Position numbers and translations under genes: made by a program | DNA from: Desulfobacteraceae bacterium | GTDB lineage: Bacteria; Desulfobacterota; Desulfobacteria; Desulfobacterales; Desulfobacteraceae | NCBI GenBank assembly: GCA_016744295.1 | Contig: JADGEQ010000011.1 | Span: forward strand, 1 to 64,000 | Reading direction: 5' to 3' | Length of the DNA stretch: 64,000 nt | Shown: positions 8,958-19,202 of the stretch, in pieces | How the letters are laid out: every line of letters begins with the position of its first letter | How positions within the stretch are numbered: the first letter of the stretch is position 1 | The notes under the pieces: model-generated | Seen by the model: the letters and a program-made list of their open reading frames with translations, nothing else | What the model was told of the DNA's origin: nothing | The model's database searches: none

Positions 8958-10148
8958 ATGGGACAACCCCCCAAACAATTCTACGGTTTTATCGGAATAA
9001 CCACCTTCACAAAGCTGTTGATGAACATTACCAGAAGAATGATCTACCCCTTTGCCCCTGAATTTGCCCGGGGACTCGGGGTGGAGCTATCCGCCATCAC
9101 CTCGGTCATTGCCGTGAACCAGGCCACAGCCATCCTGGGACCTGTGGGCGCTTCTTTTGCAGACAGATACGGGTATAAACTGCTCATGCTCTTTGCCCTG
9201 GGACTTCTGACAATCGGCACCTTTGCAGCCGGATTGATCCCCATGTATTCGGTATTGGTGATCTGCCTGTTTCTGGCCGGCCTTTGCAAAAGCATTTTTG
9301 ACCCCAGTCTCCAGGCCTTTATCGGAGAATTTGTCCCCTTTGAGCAGCGGGGAAAAATCATCGGAATCACGGAACTTGCCTGGGCTGGTTCCACCCTCAT
9401 GGGAATCCCCATTACAGGCGTTATCATAGAACGCTTTTCCTGGCAAACCCCCTTCTGGATCATAGGACTGCTTTCCCTGGTCTGCTTTGGGTTAATCTTA
9501 AAATTCATGCCCAAAAGACCATCAAAGGAAAAAGTATTACCCAAGCCACCCGGTTCATTCCTGTCCAATTTAAAAACCATTGTTCAAAACCGAAGGGTGT
9601 TGGGGATTCTTTTGTTTGCCTTTTTCATGGCCCTGGCCAGCGATAGTTTATTTGTTGTCTACGGGGCCTGGCTGGAGCAGTCCTACGGCCTTTCTCTGGC
9701 AGCCATAGGGTTTAGCACCATTTTGATTGGAATTTCAGAAATGCTGGGGGAAGGGTTTACCGCCTTTTTCTCGGACCGCATCGGCTTAAAACGATCCATC
9801 CTGATCGGGGTCAGCCTTTGTGCCGGTGCCTATTTTCTTTTGCCTCTCCTTAACATTGGCCTCCCCTTTGTGCTAGCCGGCCTCTTCCTGGTTTTTTTCT
9901 TCTTTGAATTCACCTATGTCACGGCCATGGGCCTGACCACAGAATTGGTGCCGGAACTTCGGGCCTCAACCATGTCTGCCTTTTATGCCATTGGTGGGTT
10001 GGGAAGGGTGACCGGGGCCTTTGCCGGCGGCATGACCTGGTCATCATTCGGAATCGCCGGGATCAGCCTCATTGCAGGCAGTTGTACCCTCATGGCTCTG
10101 GTATGCATCTTTGCGGGCTTTGCCCCTGCTAAAGAGAAGGTCTCTTAA
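8958..10148 (+). CDS. Major facilitator superfamily transporter
   Basis: Twelve-helix permease of 396 residues. The loop between helices 2 and 3 carries a degenerate MFS signature A (GASFADRYGYKL, about residues 58-69), and a related SDRIGLKRS motif in the second half (about 274) marks the internal duplication. The start is preceded by AAAGAAG. It lies 16 bp behind ccdA and is convergent with the kinase gene at 10173. The substrate is not inferable; the family includes drug and metabolite exporters. Confidence 0.88.
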   Translation: MGQPPKQFYGFIGITTFTKLLMNITRRMIYPFAPEFARGLGVELSAITSVIAVNQATAILGPVGASFADRYGYKLLMLFALGLLTIGTFAAGLIPMYSVLVICLFLAGLCKSIFDPSLQAFIGEFVPFEQRGKIIGITELAWAGSTLMGIPITGVIIERFSWQTPFWIIGLLSLVCFGLILKFMPKRPSKEKVLPKPPGSFLSNLKTIVQNRRVLGILLFAFFMALASDSLFVVYGAWLEQSYGLSLAAIGFSTILIGISEMLGEGFTAFFSDRIGLKRSILIGVSLCAGAYFLLPLLNIGLPFVLAGLFLVFFFFEFTYVTAMGLTTELVPELRASTMSAFYAIGGLGRVTGAFAGGMTWSSFGIAGISLIAGSCTLMALVCIFAGFAPAKEKVS

Positions 10149-10172
10149 AACAAGGCTTGCAAACCAAGACCC

Positions 10173-12668
10173 CTAATGGTCCAAAACCTTCCGTATGATT
10201 GTTGCAATCTCGTCCATTGAAACCGGTTTCATTACATAGGCGGCAATGCCAAGTTTTTTGGCCTTTGTCTCATCCATGAGGGAACTATGGCCCGTGCAGA
10301 TAATAATGGGTATATCGGATCGAATTTCCATGAGCATTTCAGACAATCTGGCACCGGTCATTTGAGGCATGGTCATATCCGTTATTACCAAATCAAAATA
10401 GTCAGGCTTTGACTTAAACAATTTTAATGCATCTTCCGGATTCAACGTTGATTCAACCCGGTACCCAAAGCGCTTGAGTATTTTTTGTGTCATATCCCGA
10501 ATAGGCTCTTCATCATCAACAAACAAAATGGCTTCACTGCCCCGGGAAAGTTCCCGGATAATGTCAGCTTCCTTTTCAGGATTGTCCGTCACTATCGGAA
10601 AAAAAAGACTAAATGTAACCCCTTTTCCTAATTTGCTGTCAACAATAATGGCAGCGCCATGGCCTTTGACAATACCCAGCACCACAGCCAGTCCCATCCC
10701 GGAACCTTTTCCAATTTCTTTGGTCGTAAAATAGGGATCAAAAACCCGGTCTATGATCTTAGGATCTATGCCCGGCCCGGTATCGCTTACGGTTACTTTG
10801 ATATGTTTACCACATTCCAAGTCAGGATATTCTTTGAGCGACTTATTGTCCAACATCACCTTTCCCACATTTATGGTAAGATTTCCACCCGTTTGTTCCA
10901 TTGCCTGGGAAGCATTAATACAAAGGTTCATCAGGATTTGATGGATCTGGGTTGGGTCTGCAAGAATGATTTCATCCGAGACCCGAATATCTTGACAAAT
11001 CTCTATGGTGGTTGGAATCGTAGACCGCAGCAACCTGAGTGCATCTTTAATCACCAAGGCAATGTCCATGGGTTGCAGTTTCTGGGGGGTTTTACGGCTG
11101 AAATTTAGAAGTTGTCTGACAATATTTGTTGCCCTGAAACTGGCGGCTTTGATCTTTTCAAGGTTGGAATGAGCCGGATTCGACTCGGGGATATCATCAA
11201 AGGCCAATTCCACGTTGCCCACAATAATAGACAAAATATTATTAAAATCATGGGCAATGCCCCCTGCCAAGGTGCCTATGGATTCGATTTTTTGAGTTTG
11301 CTGCAATTGTGCTTCCAAATGTTTCCGGTGGGAAATATCAACCAGAACACCCTCGATATAATCGTCTTCGGGATAAATTCGTGCGGAAAAACTGATCCAG
11401 ATATGGCGGCCATTTTTATTGATTATTTCAGCTTCAACGTCCTTAACTTCTCCATTCTGGATGATTTTATCGAGCATCTGTTTCCGCACCTTCGGGTCCG
11501 CATAATGATCCGAGGCGATGAACATCTGCTGACATTCCCGGATCGAGTCATATCCGGCGATGGCTGCATATTTTTGATTGATCTGTATCAATTTACCGTC
11601 ACAAATCCTTGTCCGGAACAACCCGACCAATGCATTGTTGTAGAGGTTTCTGAACCGCTTTTCACTTTCCTTCAACTTTTTTTCAGCTCTTTTTCGTTCA
11701 CCAATTTCCCTGCTTAACCGGCGGTTCCAAACCAGGATTACAGCAAGAATGAGGATAGAGACACCGCTTATACCCAAAATCCATTTGATGGCCCCTGCCT
11801 TGGAAATGCCATATTCATATGTTAGGGATAACCATCTATTCCGTATGGTTAAATGCTGCTGGGGTGTCATTGCAGCAAATATTTTATTGATAATGGAAAC
11901 AAGTTCAGGCCAGTCTTTCCGAACAGCGATATATAAATCATAATTTCCATGGGATATGGGTGCGGCGATTTTCAGGTTTGCCAATCCGTATTTTTGAATC
12001 AAATAGGTGGCCGTTGCCAGATTGTCGATATGGGCCTCAGCCCTCCCCAGTGAGACGGCCTGCAATCCGTCCAAGGGCGTTTTAACAAAATAAGGATCTA
12101 GGCTGATTTTATCACGCTGGACCCATTCATAGGCCGCAGCCTTTTTTATAAACGCAACTTTTCTACCGTGCAGATCACCAACCCCCCCTGTAAAAGGGGC
12201 ATTGATTTTTGTAATAATCACCAAAGGAAAAGACAGATACGGTTTTGTGAAACCCAAATACCCTTCCCGCTCCATGGTTTTTGCGGCACAGGAAATAAGA
12301 TCAATTTTCCGTTCTTCAACGCCCCCTAGCACGTTGCCCCACTCAAGATTACTTCGGATATCCGGCTGTATATCCAAACATTTAAAAATAAAATGAATAT
12401 AATCCGAAGACATCCCCTTTAAACTCCCATCTTTTTCATAATAATGGAAAGGCGGGAAGGCCTTAGGGCCAGCTATCCGTATCGTTCTATGTTTCGACAG
12501 CCAGCGTTTTTCCTCCGGTGTTAACATTTTTTGAATATCTTGTTTGGTAATATCCGAAGGGTTAGAATCAATTGCACCAGCTGAATCATTGAAAATGGCA
12601 CCCCAGATACAGACGAAGGCAATGAACCAAATTTTATTAGCCTTCAACAAAAAGAAATGTTTGTCCAT
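10173..12668 (-). CDS. Hybrid histidine kinase with periplasmic solute-binding (SBP_bac_3) sensor
   Basis: Membrane-bound hybrid kinase of 831 residues. Order: signal/anchor helix (about 13-31), periplasmic family-3 solute-binding domain (about 50-290, as in amino-acid ABC receptors), TM (about 296-315), coiled linker, PAS (about 335-450), HisKA with GGIAHDFNN, HATPase (DTGPGID, GKGSGMGLAVV), and a C-terminal receiver with Asp in LVITDMTMPQMTG and Lys in VMKPV. Kinases of this BvgS/EvgS-like layout sense small solutes such as amino acids. No cognate output regulator is adjacent: the flanking genes are an MFS permease (convergent) and an FAD oxidoreductase (divergent, 284 bp away). Confidence 0.93.
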   Translation of the reverse strand: MDKHFFLLKANKIWFIAFVCIWGAIFNDSAGAIDSNPSDITKQDIQKMLTPEEKRWLSKHRTIRIAGPKAFPPFHYYEKDGSLKGMSSDYIHFIFKCLDIQPDIRSNLEWGNVLGGVEERKIDLISCAAKTMEREGYLGFTKPYLSFPLVIITKINAPFTGGVGDLHGRKVAFIKKAAAYEWVQRDKISLDPYFVKTPLDGLQAVSLGRAEAHIDNLATATYLIQKYGLANLKIAAPISHGNYDLYIAVRKDWPELVSIINKIFAAMTPQQHLTIRNRWLSLTYEYGISKAGAIKWILGISGVSILILAVILVWNRRLSREIGERKRAEKKLKESEKRFRNLYNNALVGLFRTRICDGKLIQINQKYAAIAGYDSIRECQQMFIASDHYADPKVRKQMLDKIIQNGEVKDVEAEIINKNGRHIWISFSARIYPEDDYIEGVLVDISHRKHLEAQLQQTQKIESIGTLAGGIAHDFNNILSIIVGNVELAFDDIPESNPAHSNLEKIKAASFRATNIVRQLLNFSRKTPQKLQPMDIALVIKDALRLLRSTIPTTIEICQDIRVSDEIILADPTQIHQILMNLCINASQAMEQTGGNLTINVGKVMLDNKSLKEYPDLECGKHIKVTVSDTGPGIDPKIIDRVFDPYFTTKEIGKGSGMGLAVVLGIVKGHGAAIIVDSKLGKGVTFSLFFPIVTDNPEKEADIIRELSRGSEAILFVDDEEPIRDMTQKILKRFGYRVESTLNPEDALKLFKSKPDYFDLVITDMTMPQMTGARLSEMLMEIRSDIPIIICTGHSSLMDETKAKKLGIAAYVMKPVSMDEIATIIRKVLDH

Positions 12669-12889
12669 ATGTTAATTCTCACTCTGACACCCTCACCCGT
12701 ATAGCCGGGTAATCTGCTTGAAATCGGGAAGGCTTGTTTCGTCTTAGTTGTTGCGGTTATTTTTCCAAATATAAGAGACTGGCACACCTTAAATATTCAG
12801 GCCAGATGAATAAAGCAGTCTATCCTATATTGCCGGGCAAAACAAATAGATTTTTCTGAATCAATCTCTCGCTCTATCAAAAAAACAGT

Positions 12890-12917
12890 TTGACATTATC
12901 TGAGAGACCGTTAACAT
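12890..12917 (+). promoter_or_regulatory. Candidate sigma-70 promoter
   Basis: TTGACA (12890-12895), 16-bp spacer, TAACAT (12912-12917), about 35 bp upstream of the FAD oxidoreductase start. The -35 is perfect; the -10 matches 4 of 6. Confidence 0.5.
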
Positions 12918-12952
12918 CAAGGGTTGTCTAAAAATCAAATTTAAGGTGAATT

Positions 12953-14329
12953 ATGACGTATGATGTAATTATCGTAGGCGGTGGCCCCGCCGGGCTTTTT
13001 GCGGCCTATCACTTGGAAGAGCACTCAAATCTGAAGGTTCTTTTGATCGAAAAAGGCAAAGACTCTCTGAAACGAAAATGCCCCAACCACAATCTCCAGA
13101 AATGTGTCCAGTGCGATCCCTGCAACATTCTGGCGGGTATCGGAGGGGCAGGCCTTTACTCCGACGGAAAGCTCAATTTCATTCCCAGATTGGGAAAAAC
13201 AGACCTGACCCAGTTCATGTCCCTGGGTTCAGCTCAGGAACTCATTGACGAGACCGAAAAAATCTTTACCCGATTTAAAATGGACGGCCCCATCTATCCC
13301 ACCAACATGGAAGAGGCCAGGCAGATCAGAAAAGAGGCAAAACGGTTTGGAATCAACCTTCTTTTGATCAAGCAAAAGCACCTGGGCAGCGACAATCTAC
13401 CCGGATATATCACCCAAATGGCAACCCACATAAAGTCCAAAGGCCTTGAGATCAGAACAAATGAAGAGGTCATTGACATTGTTGAACAGGATGGCAGGAT
13501 CCAGGGCGTGCTAACGAACAAGGGGGAATACAAGGCTGACAACCTCATCCTGGCACCGGGCAGAATCGGTGCCAACTGGGTGTCCGCGGTGGCCCAAAAA
13601 CACGGTATAAATGTAAGTCAGCGGGGCATTGAAGTGGGTGTTCGGGTTGAGGTCCACAATGACATCATGGATGACCTGTGCAATGTTATCTATGACCCGA
13701 CATTTTTCATTCAGACCAACACCTATGACGATCAGACCCGAACCTTTTGCACCAACCAGGGGGGTTTTATTTCCCTTGAAAACTATAAGGATTTTGTCTG
13801 TGTCAACGGTCATGCCTATTCGGGCAAAAAATCCGCCAACACCAATTTTGCATTTCTTTCAAAGGTGGTGCTCACGGAACCGGTTACAGACAACCAGGCC
13901 TATGGGGAGTCAATTGGAAGGTTAGCCACCATCATCGGCGGGGGGAAACCCATCCTCCAGAGATTTGGCGATCTCAAACGGGGACGCCGATCCACCTGGA
14001 ACAGGATCCACAAGGGTTATATTGAACCCACCATGACCAACGTGGTGTGCGGGGATATTGCCATGGCCCTTCCCGAGCGGATTCTCTCCAATCTCATTGA
14101 AGGGCTTGAGAGTTTAAATTGTGTGATTCCGGGGGTTTCCAATGATGAGACCCTGCTCTATGCACCCGAGATCAAGTTCTTTGCCACCCAGATTGAAACC
14201 ACCAATCACCTGGAAACAAGCATCAAGGGGATGTATGTGGCAGGGGACGGACCCGGCGTGGCCGGAAACATTGTATCAGCCGCTGCAACAGGACTGATTC
14301 CGGCCAAGCGGATCATTGAACTTCAATAG
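12953..14329 (+). CDS. FAD/NAD(P)-dependent oxidoreductase (COG2509-like)
   Basis: Flavoprotein of 458 residues. The N-terminal dinucleotide-binding fold reads DVIIVGGGPAGLFAAYHLEE (about 4-23). A cysteine cluster follows at about 44-60 (CPNHNLQKCVQCDPCNI), as in the uncharacterised FAD-dependent dehydrogenase family COG2509. The C-terminal FAD contact is GMYVAGDGPGVAGNIVSAAATG (about 427-448). RBS AAGGTGAATT precedes the ATG. It ends 9 bp from the convergent queD gene. The substrate is unknown; the cysteines may be redox-active or bind metal (inference). Confidence 0.85.
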   Translation: MTYDVIIVGGGPAGLFAAYHLEEHSNLKVLLIEKGKDSLKRKCPNHNLQKCVQCDPCNILAGIGGAGLYSDGKLNFIPRLGKTDLTQFMSLGSAQELIDETEKIFTRFKMDGPIYPTNMEEARQIRKEAKRFGINLLLIKQKHLGSDNLPGYITQMATHIKSKGLEIRTNEEVIDIVEQDGRIQGVLTNKGEYKADNLILAPGRIGANWVSAVAQKHGINVSQRGIEVGVRVEVHNDIMDDLCNVIYDPTFFIQTNTYDDQTRTFCTNQGGFISLENYKDFVCVNGHAYSGKKSANTNFAFLSKVVLTEPVTDNQAYGESIGRLATIIGGGKPILQRFGDLKRGRRSTWNRIHKGYIEPTMTNVVCGDIAMALPERILSNLIEGLESLNCVIPGVSNDETLLYAPEIKFFATQIETTNHLETSIKGMYVAGDGPGVAGNIVSAAATGLIPAKRIIELQ

Positions 14330-14338
14330 AGGCGTTTT

Positions 14339-14722
14339 TTATTCAGGAATATAGGTGGCACATGCATCCTCGGATTCCCAGGCCATAACCCTGGATACGA
14401 CAAGGCCTTGGTCCAGGCTCTCTTCAAGGAGAGCCTGGACCTTTTTGGCAATATATACGGCAATCCGTTCGGATGTGGGCTGCTGCCCCTTAAAAACCTC
14501 AAGCTCGTTAAGAAACTTATGATCAAGCTCCTTGTCCACCACCTGGCGGACCGCACGCTTAATATCTCCAAAATCAGCCAGCACACCGGCTGCATTCAGT
14601 TCCTTTCCTGTAACACAAACCTCCACCTGCCAATTGTGGCCATGGAGGTTTTCACATTTATGGCCCACCATGGTGAGTTGATGGGCCCCTGCAAATCGAG
14701 TTTTCACCTTTAGCTCAAACAT
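14339..14722 (-). CDS. queD: 6-carboxy-tetrahydropterin synthase (QueD family)
   Basis: Makes 6-carboxy-5,6,7,8-tetrahydropterin from dihydroneopterin triphosphate in the queuosine/7-deazaguanine pathway; cytoplasmic. At 127 residues it has the normal length. Zinc ligands are His14 or His15 in FAGAHQL plus the two His of ENLHGHNW (about 29-34). The catalytic Cys precedes them (GHKCENLHGHN), and the family signature ends in WESEDACATY. It lies 21 bp downstream of dnaJ on the same strand. No other queuosine gene is nearby. A eukaryote-type PTPS function is unlikely given the CxxxHxH arrangement. Confidence 0.92.
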   Translation of the reverse strand: MFELKVKTRFAGAHQLTMVGHKCENLHGHNWQVEVCVTGKELNAAGVLADFGDIKRAVRQVVDKELDHKFLNELEVFKGQQPTSERIAVYIAKKVQALLEESLDQGLVVSRVMAWESEDACATYIPE

Positions 14723-14743
14723 ATTACCGCCTTAACTGATCTA

Positions 14744-15847
14744 TTACAGATTCTTAAATAAATTTTTCAATTTGTTTGATATTTTATTTGAGTCCAGTCT
14801 GTCAAACTCTATTAAAAGGTCCTTTTGTTTCTGGTTCAGTTTTGTTGGGGTCTTGATAATCACTTTTATAATCTGATCTCCCCTTCGTCCGCTCCGAAGA
14901 GAAGCGATTCCCTCTCCTTTCAAACGAAAGCTGTCCCCGTACTGGGTTCCCTTTGGAACCTTAAATTTTTCCTCACCCACCAGGGTGGGGATGGTAATCT
15001 CATCCCCCAGAGCTGCCTGGATAAATGAAATATCAATGGCACAGATAATATCGGTGTTGTCCCGCTGGAAAAACTTATGGGGATTGACATTGATCACCAC
15101 ATATAAATCTCCGGAAGGACCGTCCGGGGCAGGAGATCCCTCCCCTTCACCCGTGAGGCGCAGCTTGGATCCCACATCCACTCCGGCGGGAATCTTGACC
15201 TGGACCTTCCGGGTAATCTCAACCCTTCCGGCTCCCCGGCACTTGGCACAGGGATTGGAAATCATGGTGCCCCTTCCCCGGCAATAGGGACAGGAGGTTT
15301 TTACCTTGAAAAAGCCCTGGCTCTGGATAAACTGGCCTGTACCATGGCAATGGGAACAGGTTTCAGGACTGGACCCGGGCTGGCATCCGGTTCCATCGCA
15401 TTCGTCGCAACTATCCATCTTGGGAATGGAAATGGTTTTTTCCGTGCCAAAGGCAGCTTCCATAAAGTCAATGGACATATTATACCGAAGATCCGATCCC
15501 CGCTGCACCCGGCTGCCCCGTCCGCCCTGGCCGCCGCCAAACCCGAAAAAATCTTCAAAAATATCCCCAAAGCTTGAAAAGATATCCTCAAACCCGCTGG
15601 GCCCTGAATGACCGGAACCTTCCAGCCCCTGGTGCCCGAACTGATCATAAATCTGACGTTTATTGTCATTGCTCAGTACTTCATAGGCTTCCGACGCTTC
15701 CTTAAATTTATCTTCCGCAGCTTTGTTGTCCGGATTTTTATCCGGATGATATTTAATAGCCTGCTTTCGATAGGCTTTTTTCAGTTCCGGTTTACCCGCA
15801 TCCCTTGTAACCCCAAGAATTTCATAATAATCACGTTTATCAGTCAT
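14744..15847 (-). CDS. dnaJ: Chaperone DnaJ
   Basis: Hsp40 co-chaperone of 367 residues that stimulates the DnaK ATPase. Order: J-domain with the HPD tripeptide (about 33-35), Gly/Phe-rich linker (about 75-110, [20 protein letters not shown]), zinc-binding region with four CxxCxGxG-type repeats ([32 protein letters not shown], about 130-205), and the substrate-binding C-terminal domains. It is complete and ordinary. DnaK is not in the window. It is divergent from ubiE with about 124 bp between. Confidence 0.96.
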   Translation of the reverse strand: MTDKRDYYEILGVTRDAGKPELKKAYRKQAIKYHPDKNPDNKAAEDKFKEASEAYEVLSNDNKRQIYDQFGHQGLEGSGHSGPSGFEDIFSSFGDIFEDFFGFGGGQGGRGSRVQRGSDLRYNMSIDFMEAAFGTEKTISIPKMDSCDECDGTGCQPGSSPETCSHCHGTGQFIQSQGFFKVKTSCPYCRGRGTMISNPCAKCRGAGRVEITRKVQVKIPAGVDVGSKLRLTGEGEGSPAPDGPSGDLYVVINVNPHKFFQRDNTDIICAIDISFIQAALGDEITIPTLVGEEKFKVPKGTQYGDSFRLKGEGIASLRSGRRGDQIIKVIIKTPTKLNQKQKDLLIEFDRLDSNKISNKLKNLFKNL

Positions 15848-15971
15848 ATCCTACCCAATCATCCCAAGCATTATGGCTCATTTATATTTGTAATATTGGT
15901 GCCAGTATGGTACTTTCCCTACCTGTTCTGGCAAATACCATAAACTAACTCAGAAATCCAGGTTGTCAACG

Positions 15972-16670
15972 ATGAATGAAGAACTTGATTTTGTCAAAGA
16001 GATGTTTGATAAAATATCCCACAGATATGATTTTTTAAACCGTCTGCTCAGCTTCCGCCAGGACACATTCTGGCGCACCCAAATGGTGAAGGCAGCTAAA
16101 CTTTCACCCAACAGCCGTGTCATGGATGTGGCCTGCGGCACCTGTGATGTGGCCCTTGAGATCAGCGCCCAGTTAAGAGGAAAGGCAAAAATCTACGGGG
16201 TTGATTTTTCCCCTGGCATGCTCAATCTTGGCCGTCAAAAGCTGCTGGACAAAAAAAATTCCACCATTGAACTGTTAAATGCAGACGGGCTGCACCTTCC
16301 CTTTAAAGGAAACAAATTTGATGCACTCTTTATTGCCTTTGGCATCCGAAATATCATGGACCGAAAGGGGGCTATTCAGGAATTCTATAAAACTTTAAAA
16401 AAAGACGGCAGACTGGTGATACTTGAATTGACCACCCCGGAAAAAGGGCTGTTCCGTCAGATCTATCTGGGATATTTTAAAAAAATTCTTCCCTTGATCG
16501 GTTCCTTTTTTTCAAAACACAATGATGCTTATAGCTATCTGCCGGAATCTGTATTAAATTTTCCAGATCCGGTTTCCTTTTCAAAAACCATGAAAGCAGC
16601 CGGATTTAAAAAAATCCGATTCAAGCAGATGACCTTTGGCATTGTCACCTTGTTTGTGGGAACCAAATAA
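15972..16670 (+). CDS. ubiE: Demethylmenaquinone/ubiquinone C-methyltransferase (UbiE/MenG family)
   Basis: SAM-dependent methyltransferase of 232 residues acting in the last step of menaquinone synthesis. Motifs: FDKISHRYDFLNRLLSF at the N-terminus, SAM-binding VMDVACGTCDVAL (about 50-62), and FGIRNIMDRKGAIQEFYKTL with LELTTPEKG, all family signatures. I chose ATG 15972, spaced 9 bp from CAGG, over the in-frame TTG at 15963. An anaerobe would use it for menaquinone. It is monocistronic, divergent from dnaJ. Confidence 0.94.
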   Translation: MNEELDFVKEMFDKISHRYDFLNRLLSFRQDTFWRTQMVKAAKLSPNSRVMDVACGTCDVALEISAQLRGKAKIYGVDFSPGMLNLGRQKLLDKKNSTIELLNADGLHLPFKGNKFDALFIAFGIRNIMDRKGAIQEFYKTLKKDGRLVILELTTPEKGLFRQIYLGYFKKILPLIGSFFSKHNDAYSYLPESVLNFPDPVSFSKTMKAAGFKKIRFKQMTFGIVTLFVGTK

Positions 16671-16821
16671 TAATTATAGTGTTTACAGCAAATTATCCCT
16701 GTCAATTTTTGTAATAAAAACGTAATATCTGCACCTGGGCTGTAGGGATTCAAACTCCCTTACATGGGGCAGAGATCGACTCCCAACAGGCTCTGGGATA
16801 TTTTGAACATCTGGAGGCATC

Positions 16822-16850
16822 TTGACAATTCCCAAGGCTTACTTTATAAA
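16822..16850 (+). promoter_or_regulatory. Sigma-70 promoter
   Basis: TTGACA (16822-16827), exactly 17 bp, TATAAA (16845-16850), about 60 bp upstream of the membrane protein gene at 16911. Perfect -35, five of six at the -10. Confidence 0.75.
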
Positions 16851-16910
16851 ATTTTTTGCTTGAAAATATGAATAATTTAAAATTTCCCTTAATATGATTG
16901 CCAGAGACAA

Positions 16911-17567
16911 ATGAAAAAAACTTTATTTCAAACCGTTGAGGGTAGACTCCTTTTACTCGGCACCCTTCTGAGCCTTGTGCTTGTTTGCTTCCTTGGGGCC
17001 TATGGGTTTATAAACTTTGACACAAGCAAAATTCTTTTTATTGTATTTTTAACCCATATTGTGGGTAGCCGTGCCGGGGGAATTGGCCTTTGCATCCTCA
17101 ACGGATTTAGTCCCTTCACCACCATTGCCTATAATTTTTATGTCGAAATTTTGATCGTGTGCTTTACCTATTCGGGATTTGTTTTAAGCACCACCAACTA
17201 CCTGAAAGTAGAATGGATCAAACGATTCATGGACAAACTGGCCGCCAAGGCTCTGGAACAAAAAGAAAAAATATCTTCCTATGGATGGATCGGTATTTTC
17301 CTTTTTGTAATGGCCCCCCTGCCGGTGACAGGACCTGTGGTGGGATCCATCATCGGCTACATGCTTAGAATGGGTATTTTTAGAACATTTACGGCAACGG
17401 CCCTGGGAACCCTGACAGCCAATATTGCCTGGTGTTATGGATTTGAGTTTTTAGAACAGCGTTTCCACATGATCCAATATGTGTTCGGCGCCATTGTTAT
17501 CATTATAATGATCCCTTATTTAAGGCAGATCAAAAAATTCATAGCGGAATATAAAAAAGACGACTAA
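16911..17567 (+). CDS. Putative small multidrug-export type membrane protein (PF06695-like)
   Basis: Integral membrane protein of 218 residues with about five to six hydrophobic segments (about 12-32, 38-60, 70-92, 123-150, 155-175, 185-203). The signature FLFVMAPLPVTGPVVGSIIG (about 130-149) resembles the PLPGTG-type motif of the COG2426/PF06695 'small multi-drug export protein' family, whose real substrate is not established. A sigma-70 promoter lies just upstream. It is convergent with nadB, 15 bp away. Confidence 0.65.
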   Translation: MKKTLFQTVEGRLLLLGTLLSLVLVCFLGAYGFINFDTSKILFIVFLTHIVGSRAGGIGLCILNGFSPFTTIAYNFYVEILIVCFTYSGFVLSTTNYLKVEWIKRFMDKLAAKALEQKEKISSYGWIGIFLFVMAPLPVTGPVVGSIIGYMLRMGIFRTFTATALGTLTANIAWCYGFEFLEQRFHMIQYVFGAIVIIIMIPYLRQIKKFIAEYKKDD

Positions 17568-17582
17568 TATTAAAAATTAAGA

Positions 17583-19202
17583 TTAGTAGGCCTTTTTAAG
17601 AATAGTGTGCTTAAGCCAGTTCACATCGTCCCGGTCCGGATATTCAATATTATAATGCAGCCCCCGGCTTTCCTTACGCATCAGAGCTGACTGGATGATC
17701 AATTCAGCCACAGTGGCAAGATTTCTCAACTCAATAAGATCCGCAGTCACCGTAAAATCCCAATAGTACTCATTAATCTCCTGCTGGATATTCTCAATCC
17801 TTCGCTTGGCCCTCTGGAGCCGTTTATCAGATCGAACAATCCCCACATAATTCCACATGAGCCGCCGGATCTCATCCCAGTTATGGGATACCACAATGGC
17901 TTCGTCACTGTCCTGGGTATTGGTCTCATCCCAGGGATCCAGTTCCATATCTATTTTACTGCCAATGGTCTTAAACTCTTCAAGGGATGATTTATAGGCA
18001 TTGTGGGAGTAAACCAGGGCTTCCAATAATGAGTTGGATGCAAGACGATTGGCACCGTGAAGACCCGTACAGGCGGCCTCACCCACTGCATACAGCCGCT
18101 TAATATCTGTTTTTCCGTTCAAATCCGTTGCCACCCCTCCGCACATGTAATGGGCAGCCGGGACCACTGGAATGGGATCTTTTGTCATGTCTATGCCGTA
18201 TTCCATACACCGGGCATATATATTGGGAAACCGCTGTTTTATAAATGCTTCATCCCTGTGTGAAATATCCAAGAAGACTGAAGCTGCACCGGTTTTCTTC
18301 AATTCATTATCAATGGCCCTTGCAACAACATCCCTGCATGCCAGCTCACCGTCCTTGGAATATTCATCCATGAACCGGTTGCCATTTTCATCGATTAAAA
18401 GGGCACCCTCCCCCCGGACCGCTTCAGAAATCAAAAAATTTTTGGCTTCGGGATGAAACAAACAGGTGGGGTGGAACTGGACAAATTCCATATTTGCCAC
18501 CGAAGCACCTGCCCTGTAGGCCATGGCAATTCCGTCCCCTGTGGCGATATCAGGATTGGAGGTGTACAGATACACCTTGCTGGCTCCCCCTGTTGCAAGC
18601 AGGGTAATCCCGGAATAAAAAGTTTCTATTTTGCCAGTTTTATTGTTTAAAACATAGGCACCGCAGCAGATATCTTCATGTTGGGTTACCACAAGACCAT
18701 TTCTGACACTGGAGGAAAATGAAATCAGATTAACGGCAATATGATCTTCCAAAATGGTTATGTTCTCATTGTTTTCAACCTTTGCCACCAGGGTATCTTC
18801 AATTTCCTTGCCCGTTAAGTCCTGGGCAAATACAATCCGTTTGGCAGAATGCCCCCCCTCCCGGCCCAGGGCAAAATCATATTCACCCTGACCGTCCATG
18901 TTAAAGCGGGCACCCTGCCCAGCCAGCTCCATTATGCGCTTGGGTCCATTTTCCACCACCATTTTCACAACCTCTTCTTTACAGAGGCCATCTCCGGCAC
19001 CCAGGGTGTCTTGTGTGTGGAGATCAAAGGAATCCATCTCACCAAAAACTGCAGCCACACCTCCCTGGGCAAGGGCGGTATTACTTTTTTGAATCTTTTT
19101 TTTGGTCACAATGGTGACGGTTCCAACGGCTGCCGCCCTTAATGCATAACTCAGCCCTGCAATGCCGCTGCCAATCACTAAAAAATCTGTTTTTTTCATC
19201 AT
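17583..19202 (-). CDS. nadB: L-aspartate oxidase
   Basis: Flavoenzyme of 539 residues oxidising L-aspartate to iminoaspartate, the first step of de novo NAD synthesis; anaerobes use fumarate as electron acceptor. FAD-binding DFLVIGSGIAGLSYALRAA (about 5-23), the NTALAQGGVAAV motif (about 41-52), HPTCLF, RGEGALLIDENGNRFMDEY and YMCGGVATDLNGKT mark the succinate dehydrogenase/fumarate reductase flavoprotein family; the length and the GLHGANRLASNSLLEALV segment fit NadB. NadA and NadC are not nearby. Its ATG overlaps the stop of the upstream SH3 gene by 4 bases, so the two are co-translated. Confidence 0.94.
   Translation of the reverse strand: MMKKTDFLVIGSGIAGLSYALRAAAVGTVTIVTKKKIQKSNTALAQGGVAAVFGEMDSFDLHTQDTLGAGDGLCKEEVVKMVVENGPKRIMELAGQGARFNMDGQGEYDFALGREGGHSAKRIVFAQDLTGKEIEDTLVAKVENNENITILEDHIAVNLISFSSSVRNGLVVTQHEDICCGAYVLNNKTGKIETFYSGITLLATGGASKVYLYTSNPDIATGDGIAMAYRAGASVANMEFVQFHPTCLFHPEAKNFLISEAVRGEGALLIDENGNRFMDEYSKDGELACRDVVARAIDNELKKTGAASVFLDISHRDEAFIKQRFPNIYARCMEYGIDMTKDPIPVVPAAHYMCGGVATDLNGKTDIKRLYAVGEAACTGLHGANRLASNSLLEALVYSHNAYKSSLEEFKTIGSKIDMELDPWDETNTQDSDEAIVVSHNWDEIRRLMWNYVGIVRSDKRLQRAKRRIENIQQEINEYYWDFTVTADLIELRNLATVAELIIQSALMRKESRGLHYNIEYPDRDDVNWLKHTILKKAY

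Noticed and set aside
16735-16800. tRNA-like segment (GGGATTCAAACTCCC)
   Set aside because: A T-arm-like hairpin only; no acceptor, D or anticodon arm could be assembled on either strand.
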